From NCBI GenBank assembly GCA_018969585.1, contig JAGWYB010000009.1:1-44714 (forward strand): a stretch of 44,714 nucleotides of DNA, given 5' to 3'. A model generated the notes under the pieces. The model did no database searches. It saw only the letters and a list, made by a program, of their open reading frames with translations, and was not told where the DNA came from. Positions 19,022 to 27,597 of the stretch are shown here, in pieces; within the stretch, counting starts at the first letter, position 1, and each line of letters starts with the position of its first letter. Source of the stretch: Actinomycetales bacterium. GTDB lineage: Bacteria; Actinomycetota; Actinomycetes; Nanopelagicales; Nanopelagicaceae. The translations under genes and the position numbers were made by a program.

Positions 19022-19588
19022 TCATTTTTTAGGCAGACTTACCAGGGTCTCTTGGACCATATCCTTGAGAAGTTTCTTATCGACTTTCCAATCATTAGGA
19101 ATTCTTACGGTTTTTTTATTTACTTCGTATCCTGCAAGCCGATTTTTTAACTTGCTGAGTACTTTTGGGTTCCACGGAGCTATCAAAATATGCTTTTTTG
19201 CAAAGCCCAGTCCAAACACATATTTATCACCCAGTTTAAGCATCGGTTGATTCCAGGCTACAACAAGCTTTAGTTTAGGGTGACTACTTTTTATCGCTGA
19301 AAAAATTTCCTTAGCTTTTTTCGCCTGATTTTTATCTAATGATTCGAAAAGCTCTTTGGGGGTCTCAAAGCGTCGCGAAGATTTGGAGCCTTTCGTAAAC
19401 ATAACTAAGGCATTTGCGTGTGCTTGACTGAAGCCAAAATTTTCTTTAAGGAATGCAATTTGTTCTGGGTATTTTTTTTCTTTCACTTTTTTCATCTGAG
19501 AGAACCAGTAACTCATAGGCTCTCCATATCGTTTCTCGATTGCAGGAAAGTGAGATTCTCTCTTCGAGCGATCAACTTTATCTGCCAT
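19022..19588 (-). CDS. DUF4287 / DUF1801-like protein
   Basis: 188 aa, strongly lysine-rich. Residues about 22-63 (MSYWFSQMKK, then YPEQIAFLKENFGFSQAHANALV) resemble DUF4287, a short helical domain often with a fixed YWF-like motif. The C-terminal half (about 75-185) has VVAWNQPMLKLGDKYVFGLGFAKKHILIAPW, which resembles the DUF1801/YdhG fold. The combination of the two domains is known in actinobacteria, but no biochemical role is established. ATG 19588 overlaps the orn stop (TAATG). Function not assigned. Confidence 0.72.
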   Translation of the reverse strand: MADKVDRSKRESHFPAIEKRYGEPMSYWFSQMKKVKEKKYPEQIAFLKENFGFSQAHANALVMFTKGSKSSRRFETPKELFESLDKNQAKKAKEIFSAIKSSHPKLKLVVAWNQPMLKLGDKYVFGLGFAKKHILIAPWNPKVLSKLKNRLAGYEVNKKTVRIPNDWKVDKKLLKDMVQETLVSLPKK

Positions 19589-20142
19589 TAGGGAGCCTTT
19601 TGAAAAATTGTAGATCGGTAATAATCTAGCTCGTCAATTGAATCTCTGATATCACCTAGGGCTCTGTGATTTCCTTCTTTGGCTGGTGCAGCAAAATAAG
19701 TTTTTGGATACCAACGACGAGCAAGTTCCTTTATTGTAGAAACATCGATAGTGCGATAGTGAAGAAATGAATTCAACTTAGGAAGATCGCGAGCAATGAA
19801 CATACGATCCATATAAACTGAATTTCCCGCCAATGGCGATTTACCGGGCGTAACTTCGTACTTGGTTAGGTAATCGTAAATAGCTTGGTCCGCCTCTTCT
19901 AGAGTGCAACCATTAGGTATCTCCAGCAGTAGTCCCGATTCTTGATGCATGCTCCGGACTACCTCGTTCATCCCATCTAGTTTTGCTTGGTCGCACCGGA
20001 TTACTTTGTCGACTCCCTCCCCGATCACATTTAACTGCGCATCGGTTATCAGAACGGCGATCTCCACCAAAGCATCCCGCTCAGTATTTAACCCAGTCAT
20101 CTCGCAATCGACCCAAACAAGGAAAGGTAAGTCGCTGCCCAT
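19588..20142 (-). CDS. orn: Oligoribonuclease
   Basis: 3'-5' exoribonuclease that degrades 2-5-nt RNAs and pGpG, ending RNA turnover. 184 aa, DEDDh family: D12 and E14 in WVDCEMTGL, the YRTIDVSTIKELARRWYP segment with the third Asp, and NHRALGDIRDSIDEL with the catalytic His and last Asp. This length and arrangement are standard for Orn in actinobacteria and proteobacteria. ATG 20142 is 7 nt after TAGACT, with no Shine-Dalgarno. It is divergent from pstC. Confidence 0.95.
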   Translation of the reverse strand: MGSDLPFLVWVDCEMTGLNTERDALVEIAVLITDAQLNVIGEGVDKVIRCDQAKLDGMNEVVRSMHQESGLLLEIPNGCTLEEADQAIYDYLTKYEVTPGKSPLAGNSVYMDRMFIARDLPKLNSFLHYRTIDVSTIKELARRWYPKTYFAAPAKEGNHRALGDIRDSIDELDYYRSTIFQKAP

Positions 20143-20149
20143 GCGGATA

Positions 20150-20155
20150 AGTCTA
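20150..20155 (-). promoter_or_regulatory. -10 box of orn, leaderless
   Basis: TAGACT on the minus strand ends 7 nt before the orn ATG at 20142. Confidence 0.45.
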
Positions 20156-20168
20156 TTGAAGCCTCAAT

Positions 20169-20201
20169 CTTCACCCTTAGTTCACCTTCTCTTAACCTTG
20201 A
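20169..20201 (+). promoter_or_regulatory. PHO box of pstC: three 11-nt direct repeats
   Basis: Three consecutive 11-nt units, CTTCACCCTTA, GTTCACCTTCT and CTTAACCTTGA, match the Streptomyces PhoP repeat pattern G(T/G)TCAYC with only small changes. The array ends 33 nt before the pstC GTG and is well placed to recruit a PhoP/RegX3-type response regulator under phosphate limitation. Confidence 0.72.
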
Positions 20202-20234
20202 ATACCCCCTATCCCCGTCACTTCAGCCCAAGAT

Positions 20235-21224
20235 GTGCAAGTGAATTCGACCCATCAGGTGCCGAAAGTACTTCCTGAACCACGTGAAATAACGACTGTT
20301 CCTAGAATCTCTGACCGAATCTTTCGCGGAATTGTTACAACCGGTGGACTTTCCACGCTCGCAATTCTCGCTCTAATTGCTTTCTTCCTAGTGTTCAATG
20401 GCTTTGAAGTGATTAGAGATGAAGGTCTTCGATTCTTAACCGGTTTTGATTGGATGGACGCAATTCCTGATGAAGGTATCGCTGCAACTTACGGTATCGG
20501 CGCGATGCTTTACGGAACCCTAGTAATTGGATTACTAGCAATCATTTTTGGAGTTCCGATTGCTGTAGGAGCTGCACTTTTCCTCTCTTATTACGCGCCC
20601 GAATGGATCAAACGCCCAATGGTTGTAGTAATTGATGTTATGGCTGCGATTCCTTCTGTGGTGTTTGGACTCTGGGGCTATTTCATATTGATGCCGCATG
20701 CGGAATATTGGGCGAAATTAATTCATAAGTATCTTGGATTTATTCCGATATTTGATATGCCAGCGCCTGCTTACTCTCGCTCGCCATTTATTGCTGGCTT
20801 AGTGCTAGCAATCATGATTATTCCAATTGTGGCTTCAATTTCGCGCGAAGTTTTTGCGCAAACTCCACCCGATCGAATTCAAGCCGCATATGCGCTTGGC
20901 GCAACTAAATGGGCGATGATCAAAGCGGTGGTCTTTCCGTATGGAATTGGTGGCGTAATTGGTGGCGCAATGCTGGGTCTTGGTAGAGCGTTAGGTGAGA
21001 CAGTTGCTGTTTATACAGTTTTGAATTTGGTTTATGACATTCGAATTGAAATATTGTTAAGTGCCGGCGGATCTGTGGCATCAATGATTGTAAATAAATT
21101 TGGCGAAGCGGATGCAATAGAGCTCCGGGCACTTATGGCGGCAGGCTTTGTACTCTTTGTAGTCACCTTAATAGTTAATTTTATTGCGAACGCCATTATT
21201 AATCGAACAGCAAGGAGAGGTTAA
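20235..21224 (+). CDS. pstC: Phosphate ABC transporter permease
   Basis: First membrane subunit of the high-affinity phosphate importer. 329 aa with about six membrane segments, the first near residues 35-55. The cytoplasmic coupling loop is visible as REVFAQTPPDRIQAAYALGATKW, followed by PYGIGGVIGGAMLGLGRALGETVAVY, the conserved PstC end of that loop. Start taken at GTG 20235; a nearby ATG at 20233 is out of frame. The stop overlaps the pstA ATG (TAATG). Preceded by the PHO box at 20169. Confidence 0.94.
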   Translation: MQVNSTHQVPKVLPEPREITTVPRISDRIFRGIVTTGGLSTLAILALIAFFLVFNGFEVIRDEGLRFLTGFDWMDAIPDEGIAATYGIGAMLYGTLVIGLLAIIFGVPIAVGAALFLSYYAPEWIKRPMVVVIDVMAAIPSVVFGLWGYFILMPHAEYWAKLIHKYLGFIPIFDMPAPAYSRSPFIAGLVLAIMIIPIVASISREVFAQTPPDRIQAAYALGATKWAMIKAVVFPYGIGGVIGGAMLGLGRALGETVAVYTVLNLVYDIRIEILLSAGGSVASMIVNKFGEADAIELRALMAAGFVLFVVTLIVNFIANAIINRTARRG

Positions 21225-22273
21225 TGGCGACAATTTCTGTTGTGCCGAGCAAGCCATGGCGTCCGAAACTTAGCCGCGTCTGGCCCGACATTCTTGGCGC
21301 GCTTTTCACGGCACTTTCTAGCGTCGCAATCGTGGCAGTGACTCCCTTAAAGGGCCGACTGGGATTCTCAATCACATTGATTGTCATGGCGGTTATTACT
21401 TCAGCTTCTATCAGCTGGCTTAGGCGCGATCGAAAAGCGGCACTCAACAGCGTAAGCACGGTCTTTGTGTATGTGGCAGCCGCTTTCGTGATAATTCCAC
21501 TTGCATCTCTACTTTTTGAAATAGTTAGCAAAGGCATAGTTGGCTTCTCATTTGGAATTTTCACCAAAGATATGTCATTGACATCCGCAGATTCTCCGTT
21601 AAGCGAAGGTGGTCTACTCCACGCGGTAATTGGAACTTTGTATATCGTTTTACTCGCCACCGTAATCAGCACTCCGGTAGGCTTCTTAGCCTCTTTATAC
21701 ATTGTCGAAGTACAAGGTCGCTTCGCCTCACTCGTTAGATTTTTTGTTCAAGCAATGAGTGGCGTGCCATCGATTGTGGCAGGTCTTTTTATTTATGCTG
21801 TTTGGATGATTGGTTTAGGAAACAGTTATAACGTAGCCGCTGGTGCGGGTGCTCTAGCAATTCTAATGATTCCGACGGTGGCTCGAACTGCAGAGGAAGT
21901 TCTCAAGTTAATTCCAAACGATCTTCGTGAAGCTGGGCTAGCCCTGGGAGCCACACAGTGGCGGACTGTTGCGATGATAATTCTTCCTGCTGCTAAAAGC
22001 GGACTTGTTACAGCAATTATTCTGGGAATTGCCCGTGTGGCTGGGGAAACAGCTCCTCTTCTCTTGACACTGGGCGGTGCTGATGCCATCAATTTAAATC
22101 CTTTTGAAGGTAATAGTTCAGCTCTTCCGTTCTATGTATGGAAAAACTATTCATTAGGCAACCCGGAATCAATTCAGAGAGCCTGGCTTGGCGTGTTCGT
22201 TCTAATGATTATGGTTTTCATGTTTTTCTCGCTCGCACGATATTTTGGACGGGCGAAAGGTGCTAACAGATGA
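21224..22273 (+). CDS. pstA: Phosphate ABC transporter permease
   Basis: Second membrane subunit of the Pst importer. 349 aa, longer than the usual 280-300 aa because of an N-terminal region of about 70 residues with two additional hydrophobic segments before the core. The core shows [16 protein letters not shown], the coupling loop [26 protein letters not shown] and [22 protein letters not shown] 5 nt upstream is a strong ribosome binding site. ATG overlaps the pstC stop, and its own stop overlaps pstB (ATGA). Confidence 0.94.
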   Translation: MATISVVPSKPWRPKLSRVWPDILGALFTALSSVAIVAVTPLKGRLGFSITLIVMAVITSASISWLRRDRKAALNSVSTVFVYVAAAFVIIPLASLLFEIVSKGIVGFSFGIFTKDMSLTSADSPLSEGGLLHAVIGTLYIVLLATVISTPVGFLASLYIVEVQGRFASLVRFFVQAMSGVPSIVAGLFIYAVWMIGLGNSYNVAAGAGALAILMIPTVARTAEEVLKLIPNDLREAGLALGATQWRTVAMIILPAAKSGLVTAIILGIARVAGETAPLLLTLGGADAINLNPFEGNSSALPFYVWKNYSLGNPESIQRAWLGVFVLMIMVFMFFSLARYFGRAKGANR

Positions 22274-23199
22274 TTAATGAAGAAAACCGAGAGATGAGGG
22301 ATAGCATGAGCAAGATAGAAACTACGTCGGCCGCCTCAAGTGGAGCCGATATTAGAAAAGAAGTAAAGCCCTCTTCGCTGGCGAGTGTTGCAGCTTCGCA
22401 TGAGAGCAAAAGTAAGTCACGAGAGATTCGGGACGGAGTGGGTTTAGAAGCAAGAGGTATTCACGCTTGGTTTGGTAAAAAATTAGTACTTGAAGATATC
22501 TCATTGGACTTCGCTCCAGGAACTGTAACTGCGCTCATCGGACCATCAGGTTGTGGAAAATCTACATTTATTCGTATTCTCAATCGAATGCATGAATTTA
22601 TTCCAACCGCAGCTTTAGCTGGTGATGTTCTTCTTGGCGGAAAAGATATTTACGGTTCAGGAGTAGACGTCACAAAGATTCGACTGAAAATCGGCATGGT
22701 ATTTCAGAAACCAAATCCGTTTCCCTCTATGACAATTCGGGAGAATGTCTTATCGGGACTTCGATTGGCCCAAATTAAGCTTTCTAATGAAGACGAATTG
22801 CTGGAAAGTTGTCTACTTCGCGCTGGGCTTTGGGATGAAGTTAAAGATCGGCTCAATGAATACGGCGGCGCACTTTCGGGCGGCCAACAGCAAAGACTCT
22901 GTATCGCACGATCTCTTGCCGTAAATCCTAAAGTCCTCTTGATGGATGAACCTTGTTCTGCGCTAGATCCCGGTTCAACTCTGAGAATTGAGGAGACTAT
23001 TCGAGAGCTTTCTGAGAGTATTTCAATAGTAATAGTTACTCATAATATGCAACAGGCGGCGCGAGTTTCCGACTACACCGGATTTTTCCTCTCTGATGGC
23101 GGTCCTGGCAAATTAATTGAGGTAGGTAGTACATCCGAGATTTTCTCAACGCCAAAAGATCAGCGAACTCTCGACTATGTAACCGGAAGGTTTGGATAG
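22270..23199 (+). CDS. pstB: Phosphate ABC transporter ATP-binding protein
   Basis: ATPase of the Pst importer. 309 aa: Walker [10 protein letters not shown] (near residue 92), Q-loop [10 protein letters not shown], signature [14 protein letters not shown], Walker [14 protein letters not shown] and switch His in VTHNMQQ. The conserved ATPase begins near residue 58, so ATG 22270 gives a hydrophilic N-terminal extension of about 57 residues. An ATG further in (MSKIETT, near residue 14) could be the true start; 22270 keeps the ATGA overlap with pstA. pstS follows after a 120-nt gap with its own regulatory repeats. Confidence 0.93.
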   Translation: MINEENREMRDSMSKIETTSAASSGADIRKEVKPSSLASVAASHESKSKSREIRDGVGLEARGIHAWFGKKLVLEDISLDFAPGTVTALIGPSGCGKSTFIRILNRMHEFIPTAALAGDVLLGGKDIYGSGVDVTKIRLKIGMVFQKPNPFPSMTIRENVLSGLRLAQIKLSNEDELLESCLLRAGLWDEVKDRLNEYGGALSGGQQQRLCIARSLAVNPKVLLMDEPCSALDPGSTLRIEETIRELSESISIVIVTHNMQQAARVSDYTGFFLSDGGPGKLIEVGSTSEIFSTPKDQRTLDYVTGRFG

Positions 23200-23218
23200 C
23201 TGAAGAATGTCACTAATT

Positions 23219-23251
23219 GTTAACCTAAATTAAATGAATCATTAACTCTGT
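23219..23251 (+). promoter_or_regulatory. PHO-box-like repeats before pstS
   Basis: Units GTTAACCTAAA, TTAAATGAATC and ATTAACTCTGT at 11-nt steps. The first and third (22 nt apart) share the TTAAC core with the pstC and ppk arrays; the middle one is degenerate. The array lies about 70 nt before the pstS start and suggests a second PhoP-controlled promoter for the binding protein. Confidence 0.5.
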
Positions 23252-23319
23252 GTGCTCCACCAGTTTGGTGTCACCTGTTTGTATCAAGTTCCAAGTTCAA
23301 ATTTTCACTAGGGGGAAAA

Positions 23320-24504
23320 GTGTTATTAAAGAAAAGAATGGCGAAAATTGCAATCGCCACGTCAGCTCTACTTGTCATAGCCTCTCCGGCATTTGCAGGA
23401 ACAATAAATGGTAGCGGCGCAACATTTGCCGCTCCGCTGATTGATTCCTGTAAGGTAGATTTCGCCAAAGATTCCGGACACACCGTTAATTACACAGGTG
23501 GTGGCTCTTCCAAAGGTCGTTCCGATTTCGCTGGAAACTTGGTCGATTTTGCCGGTTCTGATGCGCCTTATTCCTCGGGAGCTCCAGCAAATCTAATTTA
23601 CGTCCCAGTCTATGCGGCTCCAATCGCGATGATTTACAACTTACCGACTGTTAAAGAGTCTATTTATTTATCGCCGGCATCCATTGCAAAAATCTTTTCT
23701 GGCTATATCACTAACTGGAACCATCCTGACCTAGCTAAAGATAATGAGAGAACCGTTAAAACTCCGGTTTTCAAAACAAAGACTTCGCAGGTTAAAGACA
23801 AGAATGGCAAGATGGTAACGAAGAAAGTTCCTGTACTTGATAAAAAAGGTAAGCCGGTAATCGCAAGGTACAACACAAAGACTGTGAATATCGATCTACC
23901 AAATGAACAAATTACAGTCTGGTACAGAACGGATGGTTCAGGCACTTCGGAAAACTTCGCTAAGTATCTTCGCGGCGCAAATGAGGCAACTGGCAATGCA
24001 AGCCTCTGGCCCAAGGCTGCTTCTTCAACGTTCTCGAATAGTACTCCGAACAACATTTCGACATTTTTCAACTTCCAAGGAGCTTCTGGTTCAGCTGCCG
24101 TAACTGCTGGAGTTGCCGGTAAGGTCGGTTCGATAACTTATGCAGAACTAAGCTTCGCTCTTGACAACAAACTTCCCGTTGCTTATGTTCAAAATGCTGC
24201 CGGAGAGTTTGTAGCGCCGGACGCCGCAGGAACTTCAGCCTTCCTTGGAGGTGGAACCATTAATGCGGATGGAACCGTGCAGGTAGATTATGCCAAAGCT
24301 ATTCCAGGCGCTTATTCACTCGGTACGGCTTCGTATGCTCTCGCATATGAGTCTGGCAAAACAGCTGAGAAACAGGGAATCGTAAAAGATTTCCTAACTT
24401 ATGTCTTAGAGAAATGCCCATCTAAGTATCCTGAAAAGGGCTTTGCTCAGATAACTGGTCCGCTTGCCACAAAAGCAAAAGAGCAGATCGCAAAAATCAA
24501 GTAG
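23320..24504 (+). CDS. pstS: Phosphate-binding protein of the Pst transporter
   Basis: Extracytoplasmic phosphate receptor. 394 aa. Residues 1-26 form a signal peptide (KKRMAKIAIATSALLVIASPAFA); no lipobox Cys is seen after it, so it may not be lipid-anchored. Phosphate-site motifs are GSGATFAAPL, the GGGSSKGRSDF loop, DFAGSDAPY and YRTDGSGTSENF. Residues about 148-190 are a Lys-rich insertion between NWNHPDLA and ITVWYRTDGSGT that ordinary PstS proteins lack. GTG 23320 is supported by AGGGGG 5 nt upstream. A strong terminator follows. Confidence 0.94.
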   Translation: MLLKKRMAKIAIATSALLVIASPAFAGTINGSGATFAAPLIDSCKVDFAKDSGHTVNYTGGGSSKGRSDFAGNLVDFAGSDAPYSSGAPANLIYVPVYAAPIAMIYNLPTVKESIYLSPASIAKIFSGYITNWNHPDLAKDNERTVKTPVFKTKTSQVKDKNGKMVTKKVPVLDKKGKPVIARYNTKTVNIDLPNEQITVWYRTDGSGTSENFAKYLRGANEATGNASLWPKAASSTFSNSTPNNISTFFNFQGASGSAAVTAGVAGKVGSITYAELSFALDNKLPVAYVQNAAGEFVAPDAAGTSAFLGGGTINADGTVQVDYAKAIPGAYSLGTASYALAYESGKTAEKQGIVKDFLTYVLEKCPSKYPEKGFAQITGPLATKAKEQIAKIK

Positions 24505-24513
24505 TAAAGCAAA

Positions 24514-24558
24514 GAAGAAACCCTCATGGCAGATCTCATGAGGGTTTCTTCATTTTTG
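24514..24558 (+). terminator. Rho-independent terminator after pstS
   Basis: Perfect 15-bp stem between GAAGAAACCCTCATG (24514-24528) and its complement (24537-24551), 8-nt loop, followed by ATTTTTG. It ends the pst operon 10 nt after the pstS stop. Confidence 0.93.
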
Positions 24559-24571
24559 TTGGCGAAATAAT

Positions 24572-24615
24572 GTTAACTCTGGATTGAGGATTCGTTAATC
24601 CCGTATTCACATTTG
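24572..24615 (+). promoter_or_regulatory. PHO-box-like repeats before ppk
   Basis: Four 11-nt units in phase: GTTAACTCTGG, ATTGAGGATTC, GTTAATCCCGT and ATTCACATTTG. Units 1, 3 and 4 keep the (G/A)TTNA core. The array lies 18 nt before the ppk GTG, after the pstS terminator, so ppk has its own presumably phosphate-responsive promoter. Confidence 0.55.
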
Positions 24616-24632
24616 AGCGCCACCCTTGCCTA

Positions 24633-26714
24633 GTGAGACAAAATTTTCACCACGTTAAACCAGAGAACCTTATTGATCGCGAATTGAGCTGGCTAGCTTT
24701 CAACACCCGCGTACTTGAGCTCGCGGAAGATAAATCTCTACCACTATTGGAAAGAATTCGCTTTCTCGCAATAACTTCATCGAATCTAGATGACTTTTTT
24801 ATGATTAGAGTTGCATCAGTTAAATTGAAAATAGAGTCAGGAATTTCTAATGCTAATTCCGCTGGGCTAAGCGCGCAACAACAATTAGAGCAAATATTGG
24901 AAGAATCAAAAATTCTTGTTGAGAGACAGAATCGAGTATTTCATAATCAATTAATTCCAGAACTTGCTCAAAGAAATATTCACTTTGTGCATTGGCGAGA
25001 CCTAACTGGAATTGAACGGGATTATGTGAGTGATATATTTGCTGAGACTGTATTTCCAGTTTTGACTCCTTTGGCCGTAGACCCTACTCATCCTTTTCCT
25101 TATATTTCAGGTTTGTCTATCAGTCTTGCCGTGTTGGTAGAACATCCCGAGACCGAAGAGGAGTACTTCGCCCGCGTAAAGATTCCCAATATACTTCCGC
25201 GCTTTATTTCAACTCATCCGAATCAAAAAACAAGATTTATTCCATTAGAAGAATTAATCGCCGCACATTTGAATGAACTTTTTCCAGGTATGAAAATAGA
25301 AGATTACTACTCGTTTAGATTGACTCGAAATGAGGATTTGGAACTTGATGAAGACGAGAGTGAAAACTTATTGGAGACCATGGTGCAGGAGCTATCGAAG
25401 CGGCGATTTGGGCCTCCAGTAAGACTCGAAGTCGAAAGCGATATACAACCGTATTTGCTTGACCGGTTGGTTTCAGAATTAGAAATAGGAGAACGAGAGG
25501 TTTTCAAATATAAAGGTCCGTTAGATTTAACGGGACTTAATCAGATTGCTGACTTAGATTTACCAGAACTGAAGTTTAATTCATTTAAAAGCGCTGTTCC
25601 AAAACCACTACTAGCCAACGGTGAATTTGATGTCTCTACTTTCTTTGATCTTTTAAAGAATCACGAAATCCTTCTCCATCATCCATATCATTCTTTCACC
25701 TCAACCGTCGTGCAATTTCTTGAAGCGGCCGCTACTGATCCACATGTGCTAGCGATAAAGCAAACGCTTTATCGAACTTCAGGTGATTCACCGATAATTG
25801 AGGCGCTAATAGAAGCTGCCTCAGCCGGAAAACAGGTTTTGGCTGTAATTGAAATTCGTGCGAGATTTGATGAACTTGCAAATATGCGCTGGGCCGAAAA
25901 GCTCGAGGCTGCTGGCGTTCATGTCGTTTATGGCTTAATGGGGCTTAAAACTCATGCCAAGCTTTCACTTGTTGTCAGAAAGGAAGGTGAAAAAGTGCAG
26001 CGTTACTGTCACGTTGGGACTGGAAATTACAATCCTCGGACTGCTCGGCTTTATGAAGATTTAGGTTTACTTAGTTCAAATGAAGATTTATGCGACGACT
26101 TATCGCGACTGTTCAACCAACTTTCGGGATTTGTCAAAGATGAGGAATTTTCTAGATTGATTGTCGCGCCATATGGGATGAGAACTGGGCTCCTAGCCAA
26201 GATTTCAAAAGAGATCGCAGCGGCTCAGAACGGAATACCATCGGGGATTAGATTAAAGATTAACTCCTTAGTAGACGAGGAATTCATAGATAAGCTCTAC
26301 GAGGCTTCAATTGCCGGTGTGCCGATTGAAATTACTGTTAGAGGGATTTGCTCACTTGTACCTGGCATTCCTGGTAAATCAGATAACATTAAGGTGAATT
26401 CCTATTTAGGTAGGTTCCTGGAGCATTCACGAATATATAGCTTTCATAATGGCGGCGATCCAGAGTATTGGATTGGAAGCGCTGATCTCATGCAGCGAAA
26501 TTTAGATAGGCGTATCGAAACTCTGATTCGAATTGATTCAGCTGAGCACAAGCGTTATCTTCACGAATTACTTGAAATTTATAGCAGTGGAGCAATGAGC
26601 CACTGGAAAGGTCTTCAAGGAAACGTCTGGCAGAGAGTAACTCAAGATGAAAATCACGAAACGCTTCAAAATCTACATGACCAGCTCTTAGAGAGGTATG
26701 CAGATGACAGATAG
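24633..26714 (+). CDS. ppk: Polyphosphate kinase 1
   Basis: Reversibly makes polyphosphate from ATP. 693 aa, the full PPK1 length. N-terminal domain: ELSWLAFNTRVLELA and ITSSNLDDFFMIRVA; middle: DPTHPFPYISG. The two catalytic histidines of the phospholipase-D-like domains are readable as H460 (YCHVGTGNYNPRTA), the autophosphorylated residue, and H598 (FLEHSRIY). IEIRARFDE and SADLMQRNLDRRIE are further family motifs. GTG 24633 gives the expected N-terminus. Its end overlaps the mutT1-like gene by 17 nt, as in the mycobacterial ppk-mutT1 pair. Confidence 0.96.
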   Translation: MRQNFHHVKPENLIDRELSWLAFNTRVLELAEDKSLPLLERIRFLAITSSNLDDFFMIRVASVKLKIESGISNANSAGLSAQQQLEQILEESKILVERQNRVFHNQLIPELAQRNIHFVHWRDLTGIERDYVSDIFAETVFPVLTPLAVDPTHPFPYISGLSISLAVLVEHPETEEEYFARVKIPNILPRFISTHPNQKTRFIPLEELIAAHLNELFPGMKIEDYYSFRLTRNEDLELDEDESENLLETMVQELSKRRFGPPVRLEVESDIQPYLLDRLVSELEIGEREVFKYKGPLDLTGLNQIADLDLPELKFNSFKSAVPKPLLANGEFDVSTFFDLLKNHEILLHHPYHSFTSTVVQFLEAAATDPHVLAIKQTLYRTSGDSPIIEALIEAASAGKQVLAVIEIRARFDELANMRWAEKLEAAGVHVVYGLMGLKTHAKLSLVVRKEGEKVQRYCHVGTGNYNPRTARLYEDLGLLSSNEDLCDDLSRLFNQLSGFVKDEEFSRLIVAPYGMRTGLLAKISKEIAAAQNGIPSGIRLKINSLVDEEFIDKLYEASIAGVPIEITVRGICSLVPGIPGKSDNIKVNSYLGRFLEHSRIYSFHNGGDPEYWIGSADLMQRNLDRRIETLIRIDSAEHKRYLHELLEIYSSGAMSHWKGLQGNVWQRVTQDENHETLQNLHDQLLERYADDR

Positions 26715-27597
26715 TGTTATTCGAGGCGGCGGTAGTGTTGTTTGGCGCCGCGGTGAAGATGATAAATTAGAGATTGCTTTAATTCATCGGCCAAAATACA
26801 ACGATTGGACTATTCCAAAGGGCAAATGTGAAGATGGTGAGTCGCAAATTACTGCGGCTTTTCGCGAAACTATCGAAGAGACTGGATTTAAGGTTAAGTT
26901 TTCAAGATTTTTGGGAGATGTCGAATACCAGACGGATGAAGGTAAAAAACAGATAAGTTACTGGCGCGCAAAATTTCAAAAATCCGTGGGCTTGCCAATA
27001 GAAGGCGAAGTTGACGAAGTTCGATGGTTTGAAGTGAATAGTGCAGTTGAAAGAGTTTCCCATGATTCTGAGAAGGAAATAATTCAGAGATTTCTTGAAT
27101 CCGATCTAGATTCGAAAGTGTTGATACTACTTAGGCATTGTAAAGCGCTTGCCCGGACTGAATGGGAGGGAGATGATTCCAAGCGTCCACTCGATTCAGT
27201 TGGCTTGGAACAATCTGAACGCCTAATTCAGAATCTAATCCCTTTTGGAATCGAAGAAATTCACTCCTCAGATGCCGTTAGGTGTTACGAATCAATTAAC
27301 CCCTTGGCTAAATCTTTATCTCTAAATTACTTCTTTACCGACTCATTGAGTGAAATTGTTTATCAGAGAAAGCCTAATCGAGTCTTTAAATACATTGAGA
27401 GATTACTAGATAATTCGAACACAACTCTAATCTGTTCGCATAACCCAGTTTTGCCCCATTATCTTCAAAACAAATTAAATCGACAAGGTTTCAACGTAAA
27501 TGACACCTTTTTAAAGCCAGGTGACGCTTGGATAATTCACCATATCCAAAGAGAAATTCTTGCAGTCGATAAACTAAGCGCCCCGACTATTGCTTAA
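26698..27597 (+). CDS. mutT1: MutT1-like NUDIX hydrolase fused to histidine phosphatase domain
   Basis: 299 aa. Residues 1-135 are a NUDIX domain; the Nudix box runs from G42 to G63 (key residues G42, E48, R56, E57, E60, E61). Residues 140-299 form a histidine-phosphatase-like domain with LLRHCKA (R146, H147) and CSHNPVLP. This fusion is the layout of mycobacterial MutT1, which hydrolyses 8-oxo-(d)GTP and dinucleoside polyphosphates. Its position after ppk (17-nt overlap) matches the Rv2984-Rv2985 order in M. tuberculosis. ATG 26698 or 26704; GAGAGG lies upstream. It is convergent with ppx, 11-nt overlap. Confidence 0.88.
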   Translation: MQMTDSVIRGGGSVVWRRGEDDKLEIALIHRPKYNDWTIPKGKCEDGESQITAAFRETIEETGFKVKFSRFLGDVEYQTDEGKKQISYWRAKFQKSVGLPIEGEVDEVRWFEVNSAVERVSHDSEKEIIQRFLESDLDSKVLILLRHCKALARTEWEGDDSKRPLDSVGLEQSERLIQNLIPFGIEEIHSSDAVRCYESINPLAKSLSLNYFFTDSLSEIVYQRKPNRVFKYIERLLDNSNTTLICSHNPVLPHYLQNKLNRQGFNVNDTFLKPGDAWIIHHIQREILAVDKLSAPTIA

